DNA of 64,000 nucleotides from Nocardia spumae. GTDB lineage: Bacteria; Actinomycetota; Actinomycetes; Mycobacteriales; Mycobacteriaceae. Each line of letters starts with the position of its first letter. Position 1 is the first letter of the stretch. The position numbers were made by a program, and so were the translations under genes. The stretch is from assembly GCF_020733635.1 (NCBI RefSeq), contig NZ_JAJFZL010000001.1:4898001-4962000 (forward strand). Reading direction: 5' to 3'. The notes under the pieces were generated by a model that was not told where the DNA came from, searched no databases, and saw nothing but the letters and a program-made list of their open reading frames with translations. This document shows, in pieces, positions 35,306-44,575 of this stretch.

Positions 35306-36085
35306 ATGTCGGGAACAGATTATCGACGCATCGTCGTGTCCGGCACCTACTCCACCGGCAAGACCACGACGTCCACCGCGCTGGCGCTGCTCACCGGAAT
35401 CCCCCGGGTCGACGCCTCCTCGGCCCGGGAGGTGGTGACCGAATTCTTCCCGGGGATGCGCTTTCAGGACCTGAGCACCACCGAGCTCATGGCGCTGGGT
35501 TTCCGGCGCCTCGAACTGCGCATCGAGGCGGAAACCCTGCTGGAGGCGCAGGGCAACGGTTTCATCGCCGACGGATCGGTGCTCAACGAGTGGGTCTACG
35601 GCGCCACCCGTCTGGTCACCGGCCCCAATCCGGGATCCAGCCGCTGGCACAAGATCGTCAAGAACACCGTGACCCTGCCGGGCCGCCCGTTCTTCCGGCG
35701 CTACCTGAACGCCTACGGAGAGATGGCGCGCCAGCGCGCCCGCAAGGGGTACGACATCTTCTTCCACCTCCCGGTGGAGGTGCCCATGGATCCGGACGGA
35801 CATCGTCCGGTGGATGAGCGCTATCGGGCCATCTCCGACGGCAAACTGCTGCACACCATCAGTGAGCTGGGGGTGCCGGTGGTGACCGTCCGCGGCACTC
35901 CCGAACAGCGGCTCGAGCAGATCGTGAAGGTGCTCGACATCCCGACCGTCATGGATATCGACGTGGCGGTGAAGGAGGCCGTCGAATTCGTGCGCACCAG
36001 CCGCGAGCGAGTCCAGGAGATGATCATCTCGCAGGCGCAACCGCACACGATGGGCCGCAAGATCCGCTTCGCGGTCCGGGTGTAG
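35306..36085 (+). CDS. P-loop NTPase, kinase-like (AAA_28/NadR-kinase type)
   Basis: A 259-residue protein with an N-terminal Walker A motif, SGTYSTGKTTT (about residues 12-22), and an AAA_28/NadR-like layout: a VDASSAREVV segment after the P-loop, a probable Walker B-like strand GNGFIADGSVLNEW, and a lid region YDIFFHLPVEVPMDPDGHRPVDERYR. Such proteins are usually small-molecule kinases. GAAAGG precedes ATG 35306, 31 nt after the AvrD-like gene, so it belongs to the PKS operon. Phosphorylation of a sugar acceptor or of the product is plausible but unproven; a role in self-protection cannot be excluded. Confidence 0.75.
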   Translation: MSGTDYRRIVVSGTYSTGKTTTSTALALLTGIPRVDASSAREVVTEFFPGMRFQDLSTTELMALGFRRLELRIEAETLLEAQGNGFIADGSVLNEWVYGATRLVTGPNPGSSRWHKIVKNTVTLPGRPFFRRYLNAYGEMARQRARKGYDIFFHLPVEVPMDPDGHRPVDERYRAISDGKLLHTISELGVPVVTVRGTPEQRLEQIVKVLDIPTVMDIDVAVKEAVEFVRTSRERVQEMIISQAQPHTMGRKIRFAVRV

Positions 36086-36120
36086 CACCGCGGTCCGGCA
36101 GACCGGACGAGGCCCGATAT

Positions 36121-36154
36121 CGCGGCCGGCTCGCGTACGCGCGGGCCGGCCGCG
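36121..36154 (+). terminator. Hairpin ending the PKS operon
   Basis: 10-bp arms (36121-36130 with 36145-36154) with further self-complementary bases in the loop, beginning 36 nt after the kinase-like gene stop. Confidence 0.55.
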
Positions 36155-36547
36155 GCGCGACCGACGTCACCGCGTCCGACCACTGTGCCGTCACCGGCGC
36201 GTTCGATCCTCGATCACCGCTCGCGGACCGAACGCGCCGGCGTCGAAACTGTGTTCAGCGCAGCGTAATTCGCGCAACAGTCGCACACTCAGCGCCAGAA
36301 CCCGTTACCGTGCAACACATTTCGCCCTCGATCAGCAGTCGAGGAATTCGCGCCGACGTCCTCCCAGAGCACGGAAGTTGCCTTCCCGCAACGCTTTTAG
36401 CAAAACCTTCGCTATCCCGTACACAGCCTGCCGAAGTTTCAGTTACTCTGTGACACATTGAGCCGCCAAGTAACGGGACGTTTAATGATGGTTCAACAAA
36501 GACGTCACTCGACGGCAACGTGGAACGTCAGCGCGAGGTGAGGGTAC
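36155..36547. other. AT-richer intergenic region with a possible promoter
   Basis: About 390 bp, visibly lower in GC than its surroundings. No convincing gene was found; an 87-codon minus-strand frame has no RBS or family features. A possible sigma70-like promoter for the next gene is TTGAGC at 36458-36463 and TTAATG at 36482-36487 with 18-nt spacing (weak). GAGGTGAGG precedes the ATG at 36548. Confidence 0.35.
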
Positions 36548-38866
36548 ATGCGACTGCATCTGCCGAGATTTCATCCAGAATCCACCGCTCGCCGCGAGCT
36601 GACCTGGGATCCGGAGGCGTGGACCCCGCGGGCGATCCGGGTTCGATACCGCACCTGGGCCCGCGCCACCCGGATACGGCGGATGGCGACACGCCTATTC
36701 GTCGCGGCGCTGATCTTCGCGGTGGCATGGGTCGCCTGCGGCAGCCCGGCCCGCGCACGCACCAGCACCGCGACCGAGCGCCACTCGGCGTCGGCAATCG
36801 ACGGGTTGTCCTGGACCGACGTTCGCGACTCATACGGAGTTCCGTTGTCGGACTACATGTTCGCCACAGAGACCAGCATCCTCAACCCCAAGGCATCCGG
36901 TTTGGCGATGGTGCTCGGGATGTTCTTCGCGGCCTTCATGGTCACCGTGATCAGCGCGATCTGGCTGACCGGCTTCGTGGTGAGTTTCCGGTGGCTGGAG
37001 TGGCTGAGCAAACCCCTGACGGCGGTCGCAGACAGTCTCAGCGGTCAAATCGCCACCCCGCTCATGGCGACCGTGTCGGTATCCATCGGCGCGTTATTTG
37101 TGGCGTGGTTCGTTCTGCGCGGGTACCACGCCAAGGCGACGCTGCAAGTGCTGACGATGGTCCTGGTCGCCATGTTCGGCACCCTGTATCTGGCACATCC
37201 GGTCGCCGATGTGCTCTCGCCCAACGGCTTACTGGCCAAGGGACGCGACGTCGGAATATCGGTCGCGGCGGGGCTCACCGGGGATTCCGAGCCGAACGCG
37301 CAGTCGATCGTCGGCCGGCTGAACGCGACCCTTGCCGACAACTTCGCGCGCCACCCGGTACAGCTCTGGAATCTCGGTCACGTGGTCGACGACTCACCAC
37401 GCTGTCGCGCGGCATGGTCGTCGGCCGTGCGGACGGGCAGTGACGCACAGTTGGCGCGAGAGATGCGAGGCTGCGGCGACAACAGCGCCGCCCGCAAGAT
37501 CGAGAACCCCAGCTACGGGCAGATCGGCACCGGGCTGGTGCTCCTCGTCTTCGGCGCGATCCTGCTGATGTTTCTCGCCTACCTCGCGGTCAAGATCTTC
37601 CTCGCCGCATTGTCCTCCGTTTTCCACGCCATCCTGGCCATATTCGGTTTTGCCGCAGGCGGATTCATCTACGGTCCGACCCAGGCGTTCCTGCTTCGCA
37701 ACCTGGTCGAGATGGTCGGCGACGCGGCCTCACTGATGGCCTTCACGTTGTTTCTGGGCACCTACGATCTCGTCTTCGACGCCTTGTTCCGATCCGCACC
37801 CGATAACGGCATCGCCGTCATATTCGTCGGCGGGCTCGCAACGAGCGCGGGCTTCATCCTGTTGAAGCGGCTCGATCTGGACATGATCGGCGGCCAGCGC
37901 CGCATCGCGGACAGACTGCGCGCGGTACTCGAAGGCAAACCCGCACCGGCCGGCGGAGGATCCTCCGGAATCGATGAAGGAAGTCTGCGGTACGCCCTGT
38001 CACCGGGCCGCGCGGCGGGGGCGGCACTGCGTCGGGCCGCCGAATTCAATTCGAACCCCGCCGCATCATGGATATTCGGACGCTCGTCGCCGTTGAGTTA
38101 CTACTCCAAGCATATGCAGGAAATGAACTACCTGAATTACGAGTTACTGCGCGGAAATGTACCGGCCCGGGCCGCCAACAGCTGGATGGCGCGACTCACC
38201 ACCGGCAAGAATATGCATGACAGTGCGGCCAGAACGGCGGCATCGGGATTCGGCGGCACCAACCCGCGGGCCGCCGCGGCGACCATGACGACCGTCCTCG
38301 GACTCGGCGGTGACCGAGCCGACGCCATGGCCGCTCTGGCCGCCACCCGATTCCCGGTGGCTACCCGGAGGTGGGCGGCCGAAGCTCACGCCCGCGTCAT
38401 GACATCGGCTGCCGAGAACCAGATTCAGTATTCGCCGCTGGCGCAGACGGCCGCGGCACTGGATCTGGCCGAGAGCGCCCGGGACCACGGGGGACCGGAG
38501 CAAGCCGCGCACAATGCGCAGTTCGCCGAATCCGCGGCCATGTTCTACCGCCTCGCACCCCGCCCCGGCCGAGTTCGCACAGACGCGGAATGGGAGAGAA
38601 ATCAACTGGTTCGAGACTCGCTGCGCGACTATCGGAACTTCGAGGAGTTCAGCAGGGTGGTCACGCCGGAGAGGTGGCAGCGGGCCGATGAGGATACCCG
38701 CCGATACATCGGCAGCAGACTGGCCCGGGACCTCGCGAATGTATCCCGTGATTATGACCTGAATCCCTCCGATGCACTACTGGCAGAAGCACGAAGAAGA
38801 AAGAACCGTGCCCTGAATATCGATTTGGGGATTTCTGGTACGAATATCGGGCCGTGGACGAACTGA
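36548..38866 (+). CDS. Polytopic membrane protein, VirB6/TrbL-like layout
   Basis: A 772-residue protein. The N-terminus has a basic region and a signal-like segment (RLFVAALIFAVAWVACGSPARA), then an extracytoplasmic stretch, five to six membrane segments between about residues 115 and 440 (for example VLGMFFAAFMVTVISAIWL and LLMFLAYLAVKIFLAAL), and a long soluble Ala-rich C-terminal region of about 330 residues. This resembles VirB6/TrbL-type channel proteins of type IV secretion and conjugative elements in actinobacteria, but there is no other conjugation gene nearby. GC content is lower than in neighbouring genes, a hint of transfer. GAGGTGAGG precedes the start. Function unproven. Confidence 0.6.
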   Translation: MRLHLPRFHPESTARRELTWDPEAWTPRAIRVRYRTWARATRIRRMATRLFVAALIFAVAWVACGSPARARTSTATERHSASAIDGLSWTDVRDSYGVPLSDYMFATETSILNPKASGLAMVLGMFFAAFMVTVISAIWLTGFVVSFRWLEWLSKPLTAVADSLSGQIATPLMATVSVSIGALFVAWFVLRGYHAKATLQVLTMVLVAMFGTLYLAHPVADVLSPNGLLAKGRDVGISVAAGLTGDSEPNAQSIVGRLNATLADNFARHPVQLWNLGHVVDDSPRCRAAWSSAVRTGSDAQLAREMRGCGDNSAARKIENPSYGQIGTGLVLLVFGAILLMFLAYLAVKIFLAALSSVFHAILAIFGFAAGGFIYGPTQAFLLRNLVEMVGDAASLMAFTLFLGTYDLVFDALFRSAPDNGIAVIFVGGLATSAGFILLKRLDLDMIGGQRRIADRLRAVLEGKPAPAGGGSSGIDEGSLRYALSPGRAAGAALRRAAEFNSNPAASWIFGRSSPLSYYSKHMQEMNYLNYELLRGNVPARAANSWMARLTTGKNMHDSAARTAASGFGGTNPRAAAATMTTVLGLGGDRADAMAALAATRFPVATRRWAAEAHARVMTSAAENQIQYSPLAQTAAALDLAESARDHGGPEQAAHNAQFAESAAMFYRLAPRPGRVRTDAEWERNQLVRDSLRDYRNFEEFSRVVTPERWQRADEDTRRYIGSRLARDLANVSRDYDLNPSDALLAEARRRKNRALNIDLGISGTNIGPWTN

Positions 38867-38887
38867 CAGATGACCGGGGATGGATAA

Positions 38888-40468
38888 ATGACACACATAC
38901 AATCGGTACGCAGCCTCGTTCCAGCACGTATGGATCGGTTGCCGTGGACGAAATTCCATAATCTCATCGTCATAGGTCTGGGTGTGTCGTGGATTCTGGA
39001 CGGCATCGAGATTCAGATCGTGAGCAGTATGGGCGGGCCGCTGCAACATGCGGATACCATGCACTTGACAAGCGGCCAGGTCGGGGCGATGGCCTCGTGG
39101 TACCTGGCTGGTCAGGTCGTCGGAGCACTCGGATTCGGCCGGCTCACCGACCGACTCGGGCGCAAACGACTGTTCATCCTGACCCTGGCGATCTATCTCG
39201 TCGGCAGCGGCCTGGCGGGCTTGTCCTGGAGCGTGTGGTCGCTGTACCTCTTCAGATTCATCGCAGGCACCGGAATCGGCGGCGAGTACACCGCGATCAA
39301 TTCCGCGATCGATGAATTCATGCCGGCGAAATACCGGGGCCGTGTCGATATCGCGATCAACGGAACCTACTGGGGCGGCGCGGCAATCGGCGCGATGGCG
39401 AGCCTGTTCCTGTTCAACGAACAATTGGTCCCGAACGAATGGGGCTGGCGGCTGGGCTTTTTCATCGGGCCGATGCTCGGATGCGTCATCATCTTCCTGC
39501 GCCGCCATATCCCGGAGAGCCCGCGCTGGCTGCTGACCCACGGCCGGGCCGAGGAAGCCGAACGGACCGTCGCCGACATCGAAGCACAGGCCCGCGCCCA
39601 GGGCGTGAACTTGCCTCCGGTCGACGACGGCAAGACCCTCGAGATCGTTGATGCCGAACGGATCTCCTACCTGCAAATGGCCAAGATCTTCTTCGGTCGC
39701 TATCCCTCACGCTCGTTTCTCGGCTTCACGATGATGGCGACGCAGGCCTTCCTCTACAACGCGATCTTCTTCACCGAAGGGTTGGTACTCGCCAACTTCT
39801 ACGGTGTGCCCGACCACCACATCGGATACTATTTCTTCCCCTTCGCCCTGGGGAATCTCATCGGACCGCTGGTGCTGGGACCGTTCTTCGACAGTATCGG
39901 CCGCCGAAGGATGATCTTCGCGACATATGTCGGCTCCGGTGCGCTCCTGGCGCTCTCGGCGTGGGCATTCCAATCCGGTGCGCTCGATGCCGTCACCCAG
40001 ACCATGCTGTGGTGTGTCATCTTCTTCTTCGCCTCCGCCGGCGCGTCCTCGGCCTACCTCACCGTCAGCGAAATCTTCCCGTTGGAGCTGCGCGGACAAG
40101 CCATTTCGTTCTTCTTCGCCATCGCCCAAGGCACAGGCGGTGTTCTCGCCCCCTTCCTGTTCAGCCGGCTGATCGGTGACGCCACCGACCGTCTACCGCT
40201 GACCATCGGCTACCTCATCGGCGCGACCGCGATGATCTCGGGCGGCATCATCGCATGGGTCTTCGGTGTCGATGCCGAAGGCAAATCCCTGGAAGACATC
40301 ACCGATCCGTTGTCGAAAGCCGAGGTCCGCACCGCGCCCGCAGTACCGCCACCCGCCGAGCTCGCCCCGCCCGCACCTCATGAGACCGCGTCGATGCCGG
40401 AGAGAGGTCCGCACCAGCTGCCCACCACTACAGCGTCCGAATCACCGGCTCAGTCTCCGCCACAATGA
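38888..40468 (+). CDS. MFS transporter, sugar-porter-like
   Basis: A 526-residue 12-TM major facilitator. MFS signatures are GRLTDRLGRKRLF in loop 2-3, RFIAGTGIGGEYTAINS in TM4, RGRVDIAINGTYWGG and PESPRWLLTHGRAEEAE between TM6 and TM7, all typical of sugar or organic-acid symporters. The C-terminus is an unusual tail of about 50 residues rich in Pro and Ala that ends SPAQSPPQ. ATG 38888 follows GGGGATGGATAA and is 21 nt after the VirB6-like gene, so the two are probably co-transcribed. Like its neighbour it is somewhat lower in GC than the rest. The substrate is unknown. Confidence 0.88.
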   Translation: MTHIQSVRSLVPARMDRLPWTKFHNLIVIGLGVSWILDGIEIQIVSSMGGPLQHADTMHLTSGQVGAMASWYLAGQVVGALGFGRLTDRLGRKRLFILTLAIYLVGSGLAGLSWSVWSLYLFRFIAGTGIGGEYTAINSAIDEFMPAKYRGRVDIAINGTYWGGAAIGAMASLFLFNEQLVPNEWGWRLGFFIGPMLGCVIIFLRRHIPESPRWLLTHGRAEEAERTVADIEAQARAQGVNLPPVDDGKTLEIVDAERISYLQMAKIFFGRYPSRSFLGFTMMATQAFLYNAIFFTEGLVLANFYGVPDHHIGYYFFPFALGNLIGPLVLGPFFDSIGRRRMIFATYVGSGALLALSAWAFQSGALDAVTQTMLWCVIFFFASAGASSAYLTVSEIFPLELRGQAISFFFAIAQGTGGVLAPFLFSRLIGDATDRLPLTIGYLIGATAMISGGIIAWVFGVDAEGKSLEDITDPLSKAEVRTAPAVPPPAELAPPAPHETASMPERGPHQLPTTTASESPAQSPPQ

Positions 40469-40555
40469 TTCCGAAGGCTCCCGCGGCACTCCGCGGAGAG
40501 CGGCGCGCAGCGGTGCCGCCGCCGCACCGCGGGTAGCGGTGTGCGGCGTGCCCCT

Positions 40556-40932
<377 letters not shown>

Positions 40933-41143
40933 CACCGCGGTGCCCGTTCCCGTCGACGCGGTCGCCCGACCGACTCGTCGCGCACCATTGTGCCGGGCGC
41001 CCCCGGCCTCCCGCACCCCGGCCCCCGCTGCCGCCGGTGTCGCGCGGGTCGTGGCGCGGTACCGCTGGTTACGCATACAGTGAAGCCCGCATTCACCCCG
41101 GCGCGTGTGCCCGGGGTGAACCGACGGCAGAAGGGCGGCGCAT

Positions 41144-42307
41144 ATGGGTTTCGGAGATTTCCAGAACGAGATCTACTTCCAGGGTCTGCGCGGCGTGGTC
41201 CCGGAATACCCGGTCGCCCATGCCGAACTGGAAGAGCGCGCCCGGGCGGCGATGCCACCCTCGATCTGGTCCTATGTGGCCGGCGGTGCGGGCGATGAGC
41301 GGACCCAGCGGGCCAACGTCACCGCCTTCGACCGGTGGGGGCTCATCCCCCGCATGTTCGTCGGCGCGAAGGAGCGGGACCTGTCGGTGGACCTGTTCGG
41401 AATAACCCTTCCCACACCACTTTTCATGGCACCGGTGGGCGTGATCGGATTGTGCGCGCAGGACGGGCACGGTGATCTGGCCACCGCCCGCGCCGCCGCG
41501 CGCACCGGTGTCCCCATGGTCGCCTCGACTCTGACCGTGGATCCACTGGAGGACGTCGCCGCCGAATTCGGGGACACTCCCGGGTTCTTCCAGCTCTACA
41601 CGCCCACCGATCGCGATCTGGCGGCGAGTCTGGTGCAGCGGGCCGAGCACGCCGGATACAAGGGCATCGTCGTCACCCTCGACACCTGGATCACCGGCTG
41701 GCGGCCGCGCGATCTGGCCACCGGCAACTTCCCCCAGTTGCGCGGGCACTGCCTGGCGAACTATTTCACCGACCCGGTCTTCCTCTCCGGCCTGCAGCGC
41801 TCCCCCGAGGAGGATCCGATGAGCGCGGTGCTGCGCTGGGTGCAGCTGTTCGGAAATCCGCTGCGCTGGGAGGATCTGAGCTGGTTACGCTCGCTGACCG
41901 ACCTGCCGTTGATCGTCAAGGGAATCTGCCATCCCGATGATGTCCGTCGCGCCCGCGACGGCGGGGTGGACGGTATCTACTGCTCCAATCACGGTGGCCG
42001 CCAAGCCAATGGCGGGCTGCCCGCCCTGGATATGCTGCCCGAGGTCGTCGATGCCGCGGACGGGCTGCCGGTGCTCTTCGATTCCGGTGTCCGCAGCGGC
42101 GCCGATATCGTCAAGGCCCTCGCACTCGGCGCCACCGCCGTCGGTGTCGGCCGGCCCTACGCCTACGGCCTGGCACTCGGCGGAGCCGACGGAATCGTGC
42201 ACGTACTACGGACTTTGCTCGCCGAAGCCGACCTGATCATGGCCGTCGACGGTTATCCCGGACGACGGGATCTGACTCGCGAATGTTTGCGTTCCGTTCA
42301 CCCGTGA
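41144..42307 (+). CDS. Lactate 2-monooxygenase-like FMN enzyme
   Basis: A 387-residue alpha-hydroxyacid oxidase of the type that converts L-lactate to acetate, CO2 and water in M. smegmatis (394 aa). The N-terminus ([18 protein letters not shown]) and blocks [57 protein letters not shown] and [11 protein letters not shown] (catalytic His and FMN site) follow that enzyme very closely. GAAGGG lies upstream of ATG 41144. It is cytoplasmic. The next gene is 62 nt downstream and may be independent, having its own -10-like element. Confidence 0.92.
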   Translation: MGFGDFQNEIYFQGLRGVVPEYPVAHAELEERARAAMPPSIWSYVAGGAGDERTQRANVTAFDRWGLIPRMFVGAKERDLSVDLFGITLPTPLFMAPVGVIGLCAQDGHGDLATARAAARTGVPMVASTLTVDPLEDVAAEFGDTPGFFQLYTPTDRDLAASLVQRAEHAGYKGIVVTLDTWITGWRPRDLATGNFPQLRGHCLANYFTDPVFLSGLQRSPEEDPMSAVLRWVQLFGNPLRWEDLSWLRSLTDLPLIVKGICHPDDVRRARDGGVDGIYCSNHGGRQANGGLPALDMLPEVVDAADGLPVLFDSGVRSGADIVKALALGATAVGVGRPYAYGLALGGADGIVHVLRTLLAEADLIMAVDGYPGRRDLTRECLRSVHP

Positions 42308-42369
42308 AGCGGCCGTGACCGGGGATCCACGTCAGCGGCCGCGGGCGCGACACAGTACGGTATTCGCCC

Positions 42370-43257
42370 ATGGAGCGTGTCGAGGTGGGGTTCGGTTCGG
42401 GAAACGAACAGTGTGCAGCGTGGCTCTATCTTCCGGACGGCCCGCCCAAACCACGGCCATTGGTGATCATGGGGCACGGACTGGGCGCGAACCGGGAAAT
42501 GGGCCTGGATCGTTATGCGCGCCGGTTCTCCGCGGCCGGAATGGGCGTGCTGGTCTTCGATTACCGGCATTTCGGGGCCAGCGGAGGTAATCCCCGCCAG
42601 CTGATCACTATCGCCCGCCAACGAGACGACTGGCGGGCCGCGATCGCCTTCGCCCGCACGCTCAAGGGATTCGACGCGACCCGAATCGCGCTGTGGGGCA
42701 GTTCGTTCGGCGGCGGCCACGTACTCTCGATCGCGCACGAGGACGACTATCTGGCCGCGGTCGTCGCCCAGTGCCCCTTCACCAGCGGCTGGTCCTCGGC
42801 GATGGCGAAGGGGCCGATCAGCCTGACCAAGACCGGCACCCTGGCGCTCACCGACATCGTGTTCGGGCCGATCCGCCGCAAGCCGATCGGCGTCCGGCTG
42901 GCGGGACGGAAACGGTCGGCGGCCCTGATGAGCGCGTCCGACGTGCCCGAGGGTTTCGGCCGCCTGGCCGAGGAGAGCGAACAGTATCAACCGAAAGTAG
43001 CTGCCCGCGTGGGCATCTCGGTGCTGTTCGACTCACCGTGGCGGCGCACCAAGGCAATCAAGGTCCCGGTGATGTACGCGGTGTGCGACAACGACTCGGT
43101 GGCACCGGTACGGCCGACCCTGAAGGCCGCCGAACGTACCAAGCACAGTGTCGTCAAGCGCTACCCCATCGGGCATTTCGACATCTACTTCGACGACTGG
43201 TTCGAGAAGGCGGTCTACGACCAGACCGAATTCCTGGTCTCGGTCCTGCGCCCCTGA
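42370..43257 (+). CDS. Alpha/beta hydrolase (acetyl-xylan-esterase/DLH-like)
   Basis: A 295-residue serine hydrolase. Features are the oxyanion segment MGHGLGANREMGLDRYA, a strand FDYRHFGASGG, the nucleophile elbow WGSSFGGGHVLS, the acid in AVCDNDSVAP and the His in PIGHFDIYFD. It resembles X-Pro dipeptidyl-peptidase/acetyl-xylan-esterase-like hydrolases that occur widely in Mycobacterium and Nocardia. There is no signal peptide. TACGGT lies 8 nt before ATG 42370 without a Shine-Dalgarno sequence, so the message may be nearly leaderless. A convergent hairpin follows. Confidence 0.8.
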   Translation: MERVEVGFGSGNEQCAAWLYLPDGPPKPRPLVIMGHGLGANREMGLDRYARRFSAAGMGVLVFDYRHFGASGGNPRQLITIARQRDDWRAAIAFARTLKGFDATRIALWGSSFGGGHVLSIAHEDDYLAAVVAQCPFTSGWSSAMAKGPISLTKTGTLALTDIVFGPIRRKPIGVRLAGRKRSAALMSASDVPEGFGRLAEESEQYQPKVAARVGISVLFDSPWRRTKAIKVPVMYAVCDNDSVAPVRPTLKAAERTKHSVVKRYPIGHFDIYFDDWFEKAVYDQTEFLVSVLRP

Positions 43258-43266
43258 GCCCGGCCA

Positions 43267-43297
43267 CGGCCGCGCCCGCTTCCCTCCCGCGCGGCCG
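43267..43297. terminator. Bidirectional hairpin between convergent genes
   Basis: Perfect 9-bp arms, 43267-43275 with 43289-43297, between the hydrolase stop and the RNase H/phosphatase stop. Confidence 0.6.
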
Positions 43298-43304
43298 CCC
43301 GGCG

Positions 43305-44564
43305 TCACAGATACGACGTGTCGTTGACCAGCCGGACCGACGATCCCCCATCGGGATAGAACTCGACGATCGACAGCGACGCCAGATCCAGGTGCAACCG
43401 GTACAGCAGCGAGGGCCCGACCTCGAGCGCCAGTTGCAGCAATGTCTTGATCGGCGTCACATGGCTGACCACCACCACGTTCTGCCCGGGATACAGCGCC
43501 ACCAGATCGCGGCGCGCGCTCTCGACGCGCTCACGCACCTCGTCGAAGCTCTCCCCGCCCGGCGCCGGCAGGGCCGGATCACCCAGCCACCGCAGATGCA
43601 GTTCCGGATCACGCTGGGCCGCTTCGCCGAAGGTGAGGCCCTCCCACTCACCGAAATCGGTCTCGGTCAGTGTGTCCAGCACCCGGACCGGAACGTCGAG
43701 CGCTTGTGCCGCGGCCTGGGCGGTTTCCCGCGCCCGCCCCAGCGGCGAGGTGACGACCGCGGCGATATCTCCCTTGGCGGCAAGATATTTCGCGGCCCGC
43801 GAGGCCTGCTCGCGGCCGAGTTCGGTGAGCTCCGGATTGCCCCGGCCGGAGTAGCGGCGTTCGACCGACAATGCGGTCTGTCCGTGGCGCAGCAGCAACA
43901 GCCGCGTCGGGCGGCCCCGGGCGCCGGTCCAGCCCGGGCCCGCATCGGCCGGAGCCGCGGCGAGGTCGGCTCGCGGATCCGGTTGCGCCGCACGAGCGTC
44001 CGCGGCCTCGTCGATCCAGCTGGAAAGGTCGGCCTCGGCGCCCCGCGCCGCGCCGACGGCGGACGCCCCCGGCGCGGAGGAATCCGGTCCGGCCGCACCG
44101 TCGTCGGCGGTCGCGGTACGACCGGAATCGGCGTCACGGACCTCCGCGACCAGCACGGCATCGTCCATGGCCTCGTTCGCGAGCCGATCGGCGTGGGAAT
44201 TCTGCTCCCGCGGGATCCATTGGAAGCCCACGCGATCGAAACCGGCGACCAGCTGCCGCGCCCGCTCGGCGAGCGGAATCATGGCCGCGTGCTTGACCTT
44301 CCACCGGCCCGACATCTGCTCGACGACGAGTTTGGAGTCCATGCGCACATCCACGGTGCGCGCACCCAACTCGGCCGCGGCGGCCAAACCCGCGATCAGG
44401 CCGCGATATTCGGCGACGTTGTTGGTGGTGACGCCGAGATACTCGCGACGTTCCGCCAGTACCGTTTCGCGGTCGGAATCCCAGATCACCGCACCGTAAC
44501 CGGCCGGTCCGGGATTGCCCCGGGACCCGCCGTCGGCCTCGACGATCACACTGCGCTCCGTCAT
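43305..44564 (-). CDS. Bifunctional RNase HI / histidine phosphatase (CobC-type)
   Basis: A 419-residue fusion matching M. tuberculosis Rv2228c. The N-terminal half is RNase HI: EADGGSRGNPGPAGYG (first Asp), NVAEYRGLIAGL (Glu) and VRMDSKLVVEQMSGRWKVKH (Asp). The C-terminal half is a histidine phosphatase with the RHG motif LLLLRHGQTALSVERRYSGRG. The two domains are joined by an Ala/Asp-rich linker of about 75 residues, longer than in M. tuberculosis. It removes RNA from RNA-DNA hybrids; the phosphatase part is linked in Rv2228c to alpha-ribazole phosphate, consistent with cobC and cobD nearby. ATG 44564 is preferred by homology; GTG 44579 overlaps the upstream stop by 4 bp (GTGA) and is possible. 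Confidence 0.93.
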   Translation of the reverse strand: MTERSVIVEADGGSRGNPGPAGYGAVIWDSDRETVLAERREYLGVTTNNVAEYRGLIAGLAAAAELGARTVDVRMDSKLVVEQMSGRWKVKHAAMIPLAERARQLVAGFDRVGFQWIPREQNSHADRLANEAMDDAVLVAEVRDADSGRTATADDGAAGPDSSAPGASAVGAARGAEADLSSWIDEAADARAAQPDPRADLAAAPADAGPGWTGARGRPTRLLLLRHGQTALSVERRYSGRGNPELTELGREQASRAAKYLAAKGDIAAVVTSPLGRARETAQAAAQALDVPVRVLDTLTETDFGEWEGLTFGEAAQRDPELHLRWLGDPALPAPGGESFDEVRERVESARRDLVALYPGQNVVVVSHVTPIKTLLQLALEVGPSLLYRLHLDLASLSIVEFYPDGGSSVRLVNDTSYL

Positions 44565-44575
44565 CGCCGGCACCG

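Noticed and set aside
36255..36518. 87-codon minus-strand frame in the AT-richer gap
   Set aside because: No ribosome binding site and no family features; kept only as intergenic sequence.
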